Shown: piece by piece, positions 32,547 through 42,830 of the stretch
Layout: the number at the start of each line of letters is the position of its first letter
Position numbering within the stretch: position 1 is the stretch's first letter
Assembly (NCBI GenBank): GCA_030526175.1
Contig: JAUNDJ010000004.1
Coordinates: 1-58,044, forward strand
DNA length: 58,044 nt
Source: Bacillota bacterium
Lineage (GTDB): Bacteria; Bacillota_I; Bacilli_A; Erysipelotrichales; Erysipelotrichaceae
Direction: 5' to 3'
Program-made: the position numbers and the translations under genes
The notes under the pieces: generated by a model
Told to the model about the DNA's origin: nothing
What the model saw: the letters and a program-made list of their open reading frames with translations, nothing else
Database searches by the model: none

Positions 32547-32814
32547 ATTTTTCAAATACTAAATCCGTAGCTACACCATTTTTTATAGAAATATGCCAAG
32601 CAATCACAAATTGTGAGCTTTGAATGACTTGTCCTGTAACATGGGCAAAATTTCCTTCTTTTAGTAAATCATGATTGGCAAATTTATACGTATTGGCGGG
32701 AATCATTACGGTAAAAATTGCATGATCTAGGGTTTCTAATTCCAATTCACACCAAATTTCATCTTCCTTATACGGACATTCTAAAACACTTTTAATTATA
32801 CCTTCAATATACAT
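32545..32814 (-). CDS. 89-residue protein of unknown function, OB-fold-like
   Basis: A compact beta-rich sequence: YIEGIIKSVLECP, WCELELETLDHAIFTVMIPA, GNFAHVTGQVIQS, FVIAWHISI. The alternation and the position of the glycines look like a single OB-fold domain as in single-strand DNA-binding proteins, but no family can be named and DNA-contact aromatics are not evident. AAGGGGAC lies ten bases before ATG. Monocistronic, between the phosphatase and aminopeptidase terminators. Confidence 0.55.
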   Translation of the reverse strand: MYIEGIIKSVLECPYKEDEIWCELELETLDHAIFTVMIPANTYKFANHDLLKEGNFAHVTGQVIQSSQFVIAWHISIKNGVATDLVFEK

Positions 32815-32902
32815 TTTTTTGTTTGTCCCCTTTATGTGTTTATATAATAGTCAAAAAATATAAAAAGAATATTGAGAGAATATGTGAAATTGCGTGATAT
32901 TC

Positions 32903-32930
32903 AAAAAAAACATCCCTATAATGGGATGTC
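32903..32930 (-). terminator. Terminator of the M18 aminopeptidase gene
   Basis: Minus strand ACATCCC-ATTATA-GGGATGT followed by eight T. Confidence 0.9.
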
Positions 32931-32935
32931 TTATC

Positions 32936-34312
32936 TTACTTACATTCTTTTAAGAAAGCAATATATCCTTTATACGCTTCGTAAATATCCGCTTTGGAAC
33001 AAAGTTCAGCTGGAGAGTGCATATTATGTACTGGAACTCCTGCATCTACAACATTCATACCATAGTTCCCCATAATATAGGCGATGGTTCCTCCACCACC
33101 AGCATCAACTTTTCCCAATTCGCTTGTTTGCCAAGAAACGTTATTGTCATCAAAAAGCTTTCTTAAAACAGCCATGAATTCCGCACTTGCGTCATTACAA
33201 CCACTTTTTCCACGAGATCCTGTGTACTTACAAATAGCCAATCCATGTCCAAATTCTCCCATATTGCGATCGCTGGTTACTTCTGGATAGTTTGGATCGT
33301 GGGCTGCACAAACGTCACTCGACAACATATGAGAGTTTTGAAGTGCTCTTCTTACTTTAATTTCGGAATAATCACCCAATGCATAGAATACTTCAGCTAC
33401 AAAATTTTCGAAAAAACGAGATTGCATTCCCGTAGCACCTACCGAACCAATTTCTTCTTTATCTACTAATAAAGTAACACATGTACGATCCACATTTTCC
33501 ATTTGAAGTTGTGCCATTAATGAAGGATATGCACAAATACGATCGTCATGACCATATCCTAAAATCATACTTTCATCCAATCCACAGCTTCTAGCCTTAC
33601 CTGCTGGAACCACTTCGATTTCTGCTGATAAGAAATCTTCTTCTTCAACGTTGTATTTTTTCTTTAATAAGTCTAAGATATTCGCTTTTACTGTTTCTTT
33701 GTCTTCTTCTTTTACTGGAATCGAACCAAAAGTTACATTCAAGTTTTCTCCTTCAACCACTTCAGCTGCACTCTTTTGAAGTTGTTTTGAAGCTAAGTGG
33801 ATTAGTAAATCACTAACGACAAATACTGGATCTGTTTCTTGATCCCCAATGCTGATTTCTACAACTTCTCCATTTTTCTTACAAATCACACCATAAAGAG
33901 CAAGCGGAATAGTTACCCATTGGTATTTTTTAATCCCACCATAATAATGTGTATCTAAATAAACCAATCCGTCTTTTTCATATAAAGGACGTTGTTTAAG
34001 ATCCATTCTTGGACTATCCACGTGCGCCCCTAATAAGTTCATTCCTTTTTCCAAAGGATCGTTTCCTAAGTGCATTAACACAATGCTCTTATTCATCATG
34101 TTGTAGTAAATTTTATCTTGTGCTTTTAGACTTTCGCCATTCGAAATAATTTCTTTAAAATCTCTGTATCCGGCTTTTTCAGCCATTTCAATACTCTCTT
34201 TTACACAAACTCTTTCTGTTTTACATTTAGAAATAAACTCCATGTAGTTTTTTCCAAATTCCATACAAGTTTGTGTTTCTTTTTCATCATACTTTAACCA
34301 TGCGTTACCCAT
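32936..34312 (-). CDS. M18 family aminopeptidase
   Basis: 458 residues from ATG 34312, with GGAG nine bases upstream (an in-frame TTG at 34327 is inside that site). Metal and catalytic motifs: GAHVDSPRMDLK, GYGHDDR, VDKEEIGSVGATG, SSDVCAAHDPNYPE and VPVHNMHSPAEL. M18 enzymes remove acidic or neutral N-terminal residues and form dodecameric cages in the cytoplasm. It follows murI by four bases, so the two are co-transcribed. Confidence 0.92.
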   Translation of the reverse strand: MGNAWLKYDEKETQTCMEFGKNYMEFISKCKTERVCVKESIEMAEKAGYRDFKEIISNGESLKAQDKIYYNMMNKSIVLMHLGNDPLEKGMNLLGAHVDSPRMDLKQRPLYEKDGLVYLDTHYYGGIKKYQWVTIPLALYGVICKKNGEVVEISIGDQETDPVFVVSDLLIHLASKQLQKSAAEVVEGENLNVTFGSIPVKEEDKETVKANILDLLKKKYNVEEEDFLSAEIEVVPAGKARSCGLDESMILGYGHDDRICAYPSLMAQLQMENVDRTCVTLLVDKEEIGSVGATGMQSRFFENFVAEVFYALGDYSEIKVRRALQNSHMLSSDVCAAHDPNYPEVTSDRNMGEFGHGLAICKYTGSRGKSGCNDASAEFMAVLRKLFDDNNVSWQTSELGKVDAGGGGTIAYIMGNYGMNVVDAGVPVHNMHSPAELCSKADIYEAYKGYIAFLKECK

Positions 34313-34316
34313 AATC

Positions 34317-35069
34317 TTATTCTCCAATCAATTTGTGTTCTAAAGGAAGACGATCTTCCAAAGTATTTAACAAAGTAATACATCCTTCATGCTCTTCGTT
34401 TAATAATCCTTTTTTTGATAAAATAGAAATCAAACGATTTGCGGTTCCTACATTTCCATCCACGATATGAACATTTGGAAGCATTTCCTGAAGGATTTCT
34501 TTATAAAAGACAAAATGTGTACAACCAAGTACAATACTATCTACCGGTTGCACTTGATTAATGTAACCTTGTAGTACTTCTTTTACCAAAGCAATATCTT
34601 CTAGCTTTTCTTCTTCCACTAACCGAACAAGCTTTGGACAAGGAATTCGATAAATTTCATGTTCGTCTTTAAAACGATTCATCAAATTCATGAACTTCTT
34701 TTCTCTTAATGTATAGTCGGTGGCCCAAACAGCAATTTTTTGATGAGCACCCATTTCACAAGCAACTTTTAATGCTGGCTCCATACCTATAATATCTATA
34801 TTGTATTTTTTTCTTAAAATAGGCACACTGGCGCTGGTAGCCGTATTGCACGCTATCACTATTGCTTTTACATCCCGTTCAATCAAAGTATCACAAATTG
34901 CGATACAACGTTCCGTGATTTCTTCTTTCGTTTTTGTTCCATACGGATTGTGTAAAGAGTCTCCTAAAAAAATAAAATCCTCGTGTGGAAGCATCTTTCT
35001 AAGCGTTTTAAGAACACTTAGACCTCCCAATCCAGAATCAAAAACACCAATCGGACTTTTTGAATTCAT
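34317..35069 (-). CDS. murI: Glutamate racemase
   Basis: 250 residues from ATG 35069. GVFDSGLGGLSVLKTL, FLGDSLHNPYG, IACNTATSAS (first catalytic Cys) and VLGCTHFVF (second Cys) are all present. It makes D-glutamate for peptidoglycan. A TATAAT box is 21 bases upstream of the start. Shares the divergent region with the T-box transporter operon. Confidence 0.95.
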   Translation of the reverse strand: MNSKSPIGVFDSGLGGLSVLKTLRKMLPHEDFIFLGDSLHNPYGTKTKEEITERCIAICDTLIERDVKAIVIACNTATSASVPILRKKYNIDIIGMEPALKVACEMGAHQKIAVWATDYTLREKKFMNLMNRFKDEHEIYRIPCPKLVRLVEEEKLEDIALVKEVLQGYINQVQPVDSIVLGCTHFVFYKEILQEMLPNVHIVDGNVGTANRLISILSKKGLLNEEHEGCITLLNTLEDRLPLEHKLIGE

Positions 35070-35143
35070 GATTATCACACTCCATCTACCCTTGATTATA
35101 CAACGAAATACTTTTTTCTCCAACAAATTGACATTTTAATGTC

Positions 35144-35172
35144 TTTTCAAAACTATAAAACTGAAGTATAAT
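35144..35172 (+). promoter_or_regulatory. Promoter of the T-box transporter operon
   Basis: TTTTCA (35144-35149), 17 bp, TATAAT (35167-35172). Confidence 0.55.
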
Positions 35173-35184
35173 AGCTTCATGATA

Positions 35185-35415
35185 TTGAAAAGAAGAAGTA
35201 CAAAGTATTATCTTTTCTAGAGAGCGAACGGTTGGTGAAAGTTCAAAAAGAAAGCTTTGGAACGTGTCTTGGAGTCATGTTGTCGAATTTGTTTAGGAGA
35301 CAACATCGTGAATTCGCGTTAAGAATAAGGTGTCATTCATATCCGATGAATGGAATTAAGGTGGTATCGCGGTCTCAGTCGTCCTTTATAGTAATATAAA
35401 TGACGACTTTTTTAT
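35185..35415 (+). ncRNA. T-box leader, probable arginine specifier (CGT)
   Basis: Typical order: stem I beginning AAAGAAGAAGTAC with the AGAGAGC and GGTTGGTGAAAG motifs, specifier segment GGAACGTGTCTTGGAG, then the T-box AATTAAGGTGGTATCGCGG (35354-35372), then a terminator GTCGTC/GACGAC (35378-35407) with TTTTTT. The register is set by the his leader of this window, where the same frame GGAA-nnn-GTC reads CAC (His); here it reads CGT (35263-35265), i.e. Arg. UGGU predicts discriminator A, as expected for tRNA-Arg and excluding Cys. Uncharged tRNA would stabilise the antiterminator and switch the operon on. Confidence 0.85.
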
Positions 35416-35456
35416 TTCAGACACATTCTTCAAAAAGAAAGGAATCAGGGGAAATT

Positions 35457-36233
35457 ATGAATCTAAAAAAAGTATTCGCACTTGCTGGAAGCGCAACATT
35501 AGCATTGAGTATGGTAGCATGTGGAAATTCAAATGCACCACAAGAAGAAGCTGGAAAAACACTAACAATTGGTACTTCTCCAGACTATGAACCTTATGAA
35601 TCATTAGACAAAGATGGTAATATCGTTGGTTTTGATCCAGACATGGTTAAATTATTTGAAGAATATTTAACAGAATCTGAAGGTGAAACATATCACTTAG
35701 AATTTGTTCAAATGGACTTCGACAACATCATTACACAAATCCAAGGAAATCAAGTGGACTTAGGAATTTCTGGATTCACTTACAGAGAAGATCGTAAAGT
35801 TGAATGGTCAAAAGCTTATTTAGGAACTAGCCAAGTTGCCGTTGTTCCAGAAGGATCATCTATTAAAACTTTAGACGATTTAAAAGGTAAAAAATTAGCA
35901 GCACAAACAGGTGCTACAGGTGAAATTGCTGCCAAAGAAGTAGAAGGTGCTGAAGTAGTTGGACTTAAAAATGTTCAAGATATTATGAACGCTTTAGCCG
36001 CAAACCAATACGATGCAGCAATCGTTGACTTAGGAGTTGCCAAAAATTACGTTTCTAACGCAAAATTCGTTATGCTTGAAGGATCATTAATGGATGAACA
36101 AAACTACATTATCGCTAAAGAAGGAAATAAAGAAGTCATCGAATTAATGAACAAATGTATCGAAAAATTTATTGCGAGCGAAGACTATATTAAATTGTGT
36201 GAACAATACGGACTTGCACCATTAGCACAATAG
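35457..36233 (+). CDS. Amino-acid ABC transporter substrate-binding lipoprotein
   Basis: 258 residues. MNLKKVFALAGSATLALSMVAC is a lipoprotein signal (Cys22). TLTIGTSPDYEPYESLDKDG, GFDPDMVKLFEEY, YREDRKVEWSKAY and GKKLAAQTGATGEIAA are type-II solute-binding-protein motifs of the polar amino acid family (ArtJ/HisJ/FliY). The T-box points to arginine or another basic amino acid. AGGGGA precedes ATG 35457; the reading frame extends upstream into the terminator but without a site. Confidence 0.9.
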   Translation: MNLKKVFALAGSATLALSMVACGNSNAPQEEAGKTLTIGTSPDYEPYESLDKDGNIVGFDPDMVKLFEEYLTESEGETYHLEFVQMDFDNIITQIQGNQVDLGISGFTYREDRKVEWSKAYLGTSQVAVVPEGSSIKTLDDLKGKKLAAQTGATGEIAAKEVEGAEVVGLKNVQDIMNALAANQYDAAIVDLGVAKNYVSNAKFVMLEGSLMDEQNYIIAKEGNKEVIELMNKCIEKFIASEDYIKLCEQYGLAPLAQ

Positions 36234-36252
36234 AACGAGAGGATAAAAACTT

Positions 36253-36936
36253 ATGTTTGTTGCTTTTGAACAAGTATTCACAGCAGAAAACATGGTATAT
36301 CTAGCAAAAGGAGCGCTGTTATCGGTTGCGATAGCAGCGATTTCCTTATTGTTTGGATTAATTTTGGGGATTTTAGGAGCCACAGGAAGAAGAAGTAAGC
36401 ATTTCCTTCCTAGAACAATTGCCAATATCTATGTAACTGTTATTCGTGGAACACCATTATTACTACAAATTTTAATTATTTTCTCGGTTATCCCATCTAT
36501 TTACACAGCGATTACTGGAAACATTCTTCGTATCAATCCAATTTTAATTGGTATTATTGCGATGAGTATTAACAGTGGAGCTTATCAAACAGAATTAATT
36601 CGTTCAGGTATCAACGGAGTTGACAAAGGACAATGGGAAGCTTGTGAAACTTTGGGATTGTCTTCTTGGCAAATGATGAAATTTGTCATTTTACCACAAG
36701 CCTTTAAAAGAATTATTCCACCACTAATTTCTGAATTAATCACTTTGATCAAAGACAGTTCATTAATTAGTACAATTGGAGCTATTGAATTATTAAAAGG
36801 TGCGCAAGTAATTGGAACACAATATTATGATGTTATGTCTCCTTATTGCTTAGCCGCTATTTACTACTTGATTATGACATTTACAGTTTCTTGTATTGGA
36901 AGCTATGTAGAAAAGAGGTTAGCAGCCAGTGATTAA
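36253..36936 (+). CDS. Amino-acid ABC transporter permease (HisM/ArtQ type)
   Basis: 227 residues, about five membrane helices. [31 protein letters not shown] and the EAA loop [30 protein letters not shown] identify the PAAT permease family. It ends with an eight-base overlap with the ATPase gene. Confidence 0.94.
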   Translation: MFVAFEQVFTAENMVYLAKGALLSVAIAAISLLFGLILGILGATGRRSKHFLPRTIANIYVTVIRGTPLLLQILIIFSVIPSIYTAITGNILRINPILIGIIAMSINSGAYQTELIRSGINGVDKGQWEACETLGLSSWQMMKFVILPQAFKRIIPPLISELITLIKDSSLISTIGAIELLKGAQVIGTQYYDVMSPYCLAAIYYLIMTFTVSCIGSYVEKRLAASD

Positions 36937-37675
36937 AGTTGAAAATATCTCAAAAAGTTTTGAAACAACAAGTGGAAAAGATCTACATGTATTAAAAGGC
37001 GTTAGTTTAGAAATTCATAAAGGGGAAATTGTTAGCTTAATTGGACCTTCCGGTTCTGGAAAGAGTACATTATTACGTTGTATTCATGGATTAGAAACCA
37101 TTGATTCCGGAGCTATTTATATGGAAGGGGAAAAAATGGATCCGGATAATAAAGCCCAATATCGAGCACAACGAAATAAAATGGGATTTGTATTCCAACA
37201 CTTTAATTTATTCCCGAATATGACTGTTTTGGAAAACTGCAAGTTAGCCCAAATGAATGTTTTAGGAAGAAAAGCGGAAGAAGCCGAAAAAGTAGCTATG
37301 GAATATTTAGAAAAAGTTGGTTTACCAGATAAAAGAGATGCTTACCCTAGTACCTTATCTGGAGGACAAAAACAACGTGTTGCCATAGCTCGTGCACTAT
37401 GCATGAATCCAGAAGTCATGTTATTTGACGAACCAACAAGTGCATTAGACCCAGAAATGATCAAAGAAGTATTAGAAGTAATGAAAGATTTAGGAAAACA
37501 AGGTATGACCATGATCGTAGTAACACACGAAATGGGATTTGCCCGAAAAGTTGGAAATCGAGTTGTATTCTTAGAAGGAGGAAAAATTCTTGAAAACTGC
37601 GCAAGTGAAGAATTCTTCTCAAATCCTAAGACAGATCGTGCTAAAGATTTCTTAAGCAAGGTATTCTACGACTAA
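36929..37675 (+). CDS. Amino-acid ABC transporter ATP-binding protein
   Basis: 248 residues starting at GTG, inside the end of the permease gene. Walker [15 protein letters not shown]-loop [17 protein letters not shown], signature [15 protein letters not shown], Walker [15 protein letters not shown] and H-loop VVTHEMGFA are complete. GlnQ/ArtP/HisP family. The stop shares a base with the aminotransferase start (TAATG). Confidence 0.95.
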   Translation: MIKVENISKSFETTSGKDLHVLKGVSLEIHKGEIVSLIGPSGSGKSTLLRCIHGLETIDSGAIYMEGEKMDPDNKAQYRAQRNKMGFVFQHFNLFPNMTVLENCKLAQMNVLGRKAEEAEKVAMEYLEKVGLPDKRDAYPSTLSGGQKQRVAIARALCMNPEVMLFDEPTSALDPEMIKEVLEVMKDLGKQGMTMIVVTHEMGFARKVGNRVVFLEGGKILENCASEEFFSNPKTDRAKDFLSKVFYD

Positions 37676-38769
37676 TGTACTTACCAGATTTTAAAGTAGA
37701 ACAATGGATGACCGATTATGAACAATTGGCCATCTTTAATTTAACCGATACTTGTGTGGATGCCCTTTCTTTACAAGATCTTTTAGATTTCCAAAAAGTC
37801 GATTGTTCTTCCCTATCTCTCGATTATGGAGAAATTTGCGGAGACAAGGAATTACGAAAAGAAATTTTATCATTATATTCCACAGGAACCATTGACAATA
37901 TCACATGTGCTAACGGTTGTTTGCAAGCGAATGAATTAGTGATGCATACATTACTTTCCGATAAAGATCATGTCATTACACTGGCTCCTGGTTATCAACA
38001 ATTCTGGGATGTTCCTAAATCTCTAGGTTGTGAAGTTTCTATTATTACTCTTCAAGAAAAAAATAATTGGATGCCTACAATAGAAGATTTCAAGGACTGT
38101 TTCCAAGAAAACACAAAATTGATTATTATCAATAATCCAAACAATCCAACTGGAACTTGTTTATCACAAGAATTCTTGGAAGAGTTAATCAAATTATGTA
38201 GACAAAAGAATATTTATATCTTATGCGATGAAGTATATCGAGATCCGATGGTACAAACGTATTCCATTAGCGATCATTACGAATTAGGAATCAGTACTGG
38301 ATCCCTATCCAAAATGTATGCACTAGCTGGTTTACGCTTTGGATGGGTTAAAGCGAATTTAGAGCTTATCCATCAAATCAATGTTCGAAGAGACTATTCG
38401 ATGATCTCCACAGGACCTCTTGTTGATAAACTCGCTTGTATCGCATTATCTCATAAAGAAGAAATCTTAACTCGCTCCAAATATATCATCGAAAACAATA
38501 AAAAAGTATTAAAAGATTGGTTAAAAGAAAATCCACATTTTACCTTTGTTTTTCCAGAATGTGGATCTGTTGGGTTCTTGAAATACGATTTTTCGATTCC
38601 TTCCAAAGACTTTGCGTTACGCTTGTTAAAAGAAAAAGGGATATTCTTTGTACCAGGATCGTGTTTCGATCTTGAATCGCATTTCCGTCTTGGTTTAGGA
38701 AGAAACGAAGAAAATTTTAAAAATGGTTTGGAACAATTATCCATATGGACAAAAGAAAACATGGAATGA
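37675..38769 (+). CDS. PLP-dependent aminotransferase (class I/II) of the transporter operon
   Basis: 364 residues. NNPNNPTGT, CDEVYRDP and STGSLSKMYALAGLRFGW (Schiff-base Lys) are fold-type I aminotransferase motifs, and FRLGLGR carries the arginine that binds the substrate carboxylate. The N-terminal FNLTDTCVDALSLQDLL resembles a Firmicute subgroup found beside polar amino acid transporters, related to capreomycidine-synthase-like enzymes. It is coupled to the ATPase gene and under the same T-box, so it probably acts on the imported amino acid (arginine or a relative); substrate unproven. Confidence 0.8.
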   Translation: MYLPDFKVEQWMTDYEQLAIFNLTDTCVDALSLQDLLDFQKVDCSSLSLDYGEICGDKELRKEILSLYSTGTIDNITCANGCLQANELVMHTLLSDKDHVITLAPGYQQFWDVPKSLGCEVSIITLQEKNNWMPTIEDFKDCFQENTKLIIINNPNNPTGTCLSQEFLEELIKLCRQKNIYILCDEVYRDPMVQTYSISDHYELGISTGSLSKMYALAGLRFGWVKANLELIHQINVRRDYSMISTGPLVDKLACIALSHKEEILTRSKYIIENNKKVLKDWLKENPHFTFVFPECGSVGFLKYDFSIPSKDFALRLLKEKGIFFVPGSCFDLESHFRLGLGRNEENFKNGLEQLSIWTKENME

Positions 38770-38790
38770 TCATCCATGTTTTTTTATTTT
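38758..38790 (+). terminator. Terminator of the transporter operon
   Basis: AACATGGA-ATGATCA-TCCATGTT followed by TTTTTATTTT. The same hairpin may also end the convergent his operon on the other strand. Confidence 0.85.
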
Positions 38791-39133
38791 AAAATTCGAT
38801 TTTTTTAAACAATTCTTTTCCTTCTTCGTCTCGATAGAAACAAGAATAATGATTCGTATGGCAAGCCGCCCCATCTTGTTCCACCAATAAAAGAATCGTA
38901 TCTTCGTCGCAGTCAATTCGAATTTCTTTTACCTTTTGATAGTGACCGCTCGTAGCACCTTTTACCCAATATTCTTGTCGAGAACGAGACCAATATGTAG
39001 CCAAACGAGTTTCTACCGTTCTTCGATACGCTTCCTCGTTCATATACGCTAACATCAAGACTTCCTTGCTCGATGCATCTTGTACAACAACAGGAAGTAA
39101 GCCATTCCCTTTATTAAAATCCAATGCGATCAT
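38789..39133 (-). CDS. hisI: Phosphoribosyl-AMP cyclohydrolase HisI
   Basis: 114 residues, PRA-CH domain only: [58 protein letters not shown] with the zinc Cys and Asp ligands. The HisE (PRA-PH) domain fused in many bacteria is absent. Last gene of the operon; the start overlaps hisF by four bases. Confidence 0.95.
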   Translation of the reverse strand: MIALDFNKGNGLLPVVVQDASSKEVLMLAYMNEEAYRRTVETRLATYWSRSRQEYWVKGATSGHYQKVKEIRIDCDEDTILLLVEQDGAACHTNHYSCFYRDEEGKELFKKIEF

Positions 39134-39891
39134 GATCGTACCTCAATTCCTTTTTCTCTTAAATATTGATGAACATCTTGCACGGTTAATTCTCCATAGT
39201 GAAAAAGACTAGCAGCCAATGCCGCATCGGCAGCTTCTTTTTCAAAAACTTGGGCAAAATGTTCTAAACTTCCACATCCTCCACTGGCAATAACCGGAAC
39301 TTCTACCGCATCACGTACGGCTTTACAAAACTCAATGTCAAAACCTTGTTTTGTACCATCTGCATCCATAGAAGTTAATAAGATTTCTCCAGCCCCTAAA
39401 GAGACTCCTTTTTTAATCCATTCAATCGCATCCAATCCCGTATCAATTCTTCCACCATGAATCACAACGTTCCATCCTGTACCATCTTCACGTTTTCTTC
39501 CATCTACGGCCAAGACAATACACTGATTCCCAAAAATCTGTGCGCCTTCACGAATTAATTCTGGATTCTTTACAGCCGCTGAGTTTAATGAAATCTTATC
39601 CGCACCTGCACGAAGAATTTTTTTAATATCTTCAATAGTCTTAATTCCACCACCCACAGTAAAAGGAATATAGATTTGACTTGCGACTTGTTTGACAACT
39701 TCTACCATCGTGTCGCGATGTTCGTGTGTCGCTGTAATATCTAAAAAGACTAGTTCATCCGCACCTTGTTTATAATATTCTTTGGCAAGTTCAACTGGGT
39801 CCCCTACTTCTTTTAAACCAACGAAGTTTACACCCTTTACCACTTTTCCATTCTTAACATCTAAACAAGGAATAATACGTTTCCCCAACAT
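39130..39891 (-). CDS. hisF: Imidazole glycerol phosphate synthase subunit HisF
   Basis: 253 residues, TIM barrel. [19 protein letters not shown] (catalytic Asp), [22 protein letters not shown] (second Asp), [14 protein letters not shown] and [12 protein letters not shown]. It uses ammonia from HisH to make IGP and AICAR. Confidence 0.97.
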   Translation of the reverse strand: MLGKRIIPCLDVKNGKVVKGVNFVGLKEVGDPVELAKEYYKQGADELVFLDITATHEHRDTMVEVVKQVASQIYIPFTVGGGIKTIEDIKKILRAGADKISLNSAAVKNPELIREGAQIFGNQCIVLAVDGRKREDGTGWNVVIHGGRIDTGLDAIEWIKKGVSLGAGEILLTSMDADGTKQGFDIEFCKAVRDAVEVPVIASGGCGSLEHFAQVFEKEAADAALAASLFHYGELTVQDVHQYLREKGIEVRS

Positions 39892-39893
39892 AT

Positions 39894-40610
39894 TTACTCC
39901 TTACAAAGCGCAATCGCTTCTTTTAAATCCAATGTTTTGGCATACATAGCTTTTCCTGTAATGGCACCATATACATCCAAATTCTTTAATTGTTCAATGT
40001 GAGAAATATCTTTAATACCACCACTGGCTGTGATATTTATTGTCACAGATTCTTTTAAATTTCGTAACATTTCTAAGTTAGGTCCAGCTAACGTTCCATC
40101 TTTTGAAATATCTGTGAAAATAATGGTTTGTACACCCAATTGTTCCATTTCCTTGGCAAAATCAATATAATACGAATTTGAATCCGTCAACCAACCAGAA
40201 CCACAAACGTATCCATTTTTACAATCGATTCCAACGGCAATTTTTTCTCCATATTTCGCAAGTGCTTCTTTTAATAGCGCTTTATTTTCTAAAGCAACCG
40301 TTCCCAAAATTACACGAGACAATCCAGCTTGTAAATAAAAGTCAATATCTTCCATAGAACGAATACCTCCACCCACTTCGACAGGGATAGAAAGAGCTCG
40401 AGCTACATCGATAATCAATTTTGCGTTATCTTTTGTCCCACTTTTTGCCCCATCTAAATCGACCAAATGAAGATAATCGGCTCCTAATTGTTCAAAGGTT
40501 TGAGCAATATCCATAACGCTTTGCCCAACAACTTCTTTTTTTCCATAATCTCCTTGATATAAGCGCACTGGCTTTCCATCAATAATATCAATAGCCGGTA
40601 TAATTATCAT
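39894..40610 (-). CDS. hisA: ProFAR isomerase HisA
   Basis: 238 residues. [57 protein letters not shown] and TASGGIKDI show the barrel and both catalytic Asp. Three bases separate it from hisF. Confidence 0.97.
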   Translation of the reverse strand: MIIIPAIDIIDGKPVRLYQGDYGKKEVVGQSVMDIAQTFEQLGADYLHLVDLDGAKSGTKDNAKLIIDVARALSIPVEVGGGIRSMEDIDFYLQAGLSRVILGTVALENKALLKEALAKYGEKIAVGIDCKNGYVCGSGWLTDSNSYYIDFAKEMEQLGVQTIIFTDISKDGTLAGPNLEMLRNLKESVTINITASGGIKDISHIEQLKNLDVYGAITGKAMYAKTLDLKEAIALCKE

Positions 40611-40612
40611 AA

Positions 40613-41227
40613 TTAAGCCTCCTTAATGAAATATTCTAAAATGCGAAGTCCATCTTCTCCACTTTTTTCAGGGTGAAATTGGCTCGCATAAATATTATCT
40701 TTATTAAATAAACCAGGAACTACGATTGTATTTCCATAGTGCGAATATCCGATACAATCTTGTGGATCGTAATCGTGAGCATAATATGAATGTACATAGT
40801 ATACATATGGTTTTTGTTGGATCAAAAAAGCTTTTGGATGCGATTCATTTACTTCCAACCGATTCCATCCAATATGTGGAATACGAAGTCCTTCTTCTTT
40901 CATACGAATGATTTTTCCTTTTAAAAATCCAAATCCTAAAGAAAAACCATTTTCTTCGCTACTCTCAAACATCGCTTGCATACCTAAACAAATGCCCATA
41001 ATCGGTTTTTTATCCACCAATACCCATTTCTTAATTGGATCAAATAAATTTGTATTGTGAAGATTTTCCATACAATCTTTAAAAGCGCCTACTCCAGGTA
41101 GAATGAGTTTTTCACAACGCTCTAATGTTTCCACTTCACTCGAAATAATACAATCGGGTTCGTATTTTTTTACTGCATTATATACACTGTGAAGATTTCC
41201 CATTCCATAATCTATAATTCCAATCAT
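40613..41227 (-). CDS. hisH: Imidazole glycerol phosphate synthase glutaminase subunit HisH
   Basis: 204 residues. [37 protein letters not shown] (nucleophile Cys) and [11 protein letters not shown] (His-Glu of the triad). Start overlaps hisB by four bases. Confidence 0.97.
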   Translation of the reverse strand: MIGIIDYGMGNLHSVYNAVKKYEPDCIISSEVETLERCEKLILPGVGAFKDCMENLHNTNLFDPIKKWVLVDKKPIMGICLGMQAMFESSEENGFSLGFGFLKGKIIRMKEEGLRIPHIGWNRLEVNESHPKAFLIQQKPYVYYVHSYYAHDYDPQDCIGYSHYGNTIVVPGLFNKDNIYASQFHPEKSGEDGLRILEYFIKEA

Positions 41228-41808
41228 GCTTCTAACACTCCTTTTGAAGAAGGAATCTTATCACTAGTAATTTGACAAGCTTCTTTTAAAGCACGTCCGA
41301 AAGCTTTAAAAATAGCCTCAATCTTGTGGTGATCGTTTTTTCCATACAACACATTAATATGTAAAGTTAATCCAGAAGCTACGGCTACGGCTCTAAAAAA
41401 CTCTTCCACCATTTCCGTAGACATCATTCCTACATTTTCTCGTGAAAAATCAGCATTGAAAACTAAGTATGGTCTTCCGGAAATATCCAATGTAACTTGA
41501 GCTAAAGTTTCATCCATTGGCATCACAAAATTCCCATAACGATTGATTCCTTTTCGATCTCCCAAAGCTTCTTTCAAAACATTTCCTAAAATAATTCCAC
41601 AATCTTCGATTGTATGATGATCACAAACGTCTAAATCACCATCCGCCATCATTTTTAAATTCATATTGGAATGAAAGGCGAATAAATCCAACATATGATC
41701 GAAAAAACCAATTCCAGTGGAAATTTCACTGACTCCCTCACCTTCAATCAGTAAACTACATTTAATTTTTGTTTCTTTTGTGTTACGAATAAGAGCTGCA
41801 CTTCTCAT
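41224..41808 (-). CDS. hisB: Imidazoleglycerol-phosphate dehydratase HisB
   Basis: 194 residues, dehydratase domain only, without the phosphatase half of enterobacterial His[32 protein letters not shown] and [18 protein letters not shown] hold the manganese-binding histidines. Histidinol-phosphatase must be elsewhere. Confidence 0.97.
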   Translation of the reverse strand: MRSAALIRNTKETKIKCSLLIEGEGVSEISTGIGFFDHMLDLFAFHSNMNLKMMADGDLDVCDHHTIEDCGIILGNVLKEALGDRKGINRYGNFVMPMDETLAQVTLDISGRPYLVFNADFSRENVGMMSTEMVEEFFRAVAVASGLTLHINVLYGKNDHHKIEAIFKAFGRALKEACQITSDKIPSSKGVLEA

Positions 41809-41810
41809 AC

Positions 41811-42830
41811 TTATTCTCCCTCAAAGGTATTTAAAATATCCAATACCCTTTTGTTTTCGTCTTTCGAACCAATGGTAATACGGAATGTATCCTTTCCAGC
41901 ATAATCTCGAATGACAACATTTTCTTTTTCAAATAACGAAAGTAACGCTTCTTTATTCGCACATTTTCCATATAGGAAATTGGCTTTAGAAGGATACACT
42001 TGAATTTTTTTCAATTCTTTTAATGCACCATACATCGCATCTCTTTCTTGACAAATCTGAGCTGTCGATTCTTCAAATTCTTTCGCATGAGAAAGTACAA
42101 TAATCGCTACTTCTTGTGTCAAACGATTTAATGCATAAGGTACAAAATTCGCTTTTAACTTTGCAATTCTTTCACTAGCACTAATTAAGAAACCACAACG
42201 AATTCCTGCTAATCCAAAGGCTTTTGAAAGAGTACGAGTTACATATAAATTATCGAAGTTTTCTACTTCATCAAAGACACTTTCTCCATAAAATTCCATG
42301 TACGCTTCATCCACGATAACTGGACAATCAAACCCACGAACAATAGTTAGGACTTCTTCTTTGGATAAAGCGTGTCCAGTTGGATTGTTTGGGTTAGAGA
42401 ACAAGACTAGATTTACATCCTTTTCTTTTCCGACACGAATGAAATCTTCAATGTCAAAACTGCCATCCTCTTTCGTTGGATATTTTTCAATATCTGCATC
42501 GTAGCTAGAACAATAGTAGTCATACATGCCAAAGTCTGGAGAAATCGTATATGCCTTCTTTCCAGCTCCTAAAAATGTTCCAATTAAATATCCCAACATT
42601 TGATCCGAACCATTTCCTGCCATCAGTTGATTCGCTTGGCATCCAAGGACTTGTGCATAGCTATCAAATAGCTTTGTGACAGGTTCTTCTGGATAGCGGT
42701 TGAATAGAACTTCTGGAATTCGTTCTTGAATCTCTTTTTTTATTTGTTCATTTAAATTATTACTTAACTCATTCGCATTCAACAAGATTCCTTCTTGTTT
42801 GTGTGCTTGGTAGCTTTGAATTTCTTTCAT
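41811..42830 (-). CDS. hisC: Histidinol-phosphate aminotransferase HisC
   Basis: 339 residues. [46 protein letters not shown] (PLP Lys) and [11 protein letters not shown] match HisC. The start overlaps the hisD stop (ATGA). Confidence 0.95.
   Translation of the reverse strand: MKEIQSYQAHKQEGILLNANELSNNLNEQIKKEIQERIPEVLFNRYPEEPVTKLFDSYAQVLGCQANQLMAGNGSDQMLGYLIGTFLGAGKKAYTISPDFGMYDYYCSSYDADIEKYPTKEDGSFDIEDFIRVGKEKDVNLVLFSNPNNPTGHALSKEEVLTIVRGFDCPVIVDEAYMEFYGESVFDEVENFDNLYVTRTLSKAFGLAGIRCGFLISASERIAKLKANFVPYALNRLTQEVAIIVLSHAKEFEESTAQICQERDAMYGALKELKKIQVYPSKANFLYGKCANKEALLSLFEKENVVIRDYAGKDTFRITIGSKDENKRVLDILNTFEGE

Noticed and set aside
35263..35267. GTG (Val) or TGT (Cys) as T-box specifier
   Set aside because: The his leader fixes the register to CGT; TGT would also need UGGA for tRNA-Cys, but the T-box reads UGGU.
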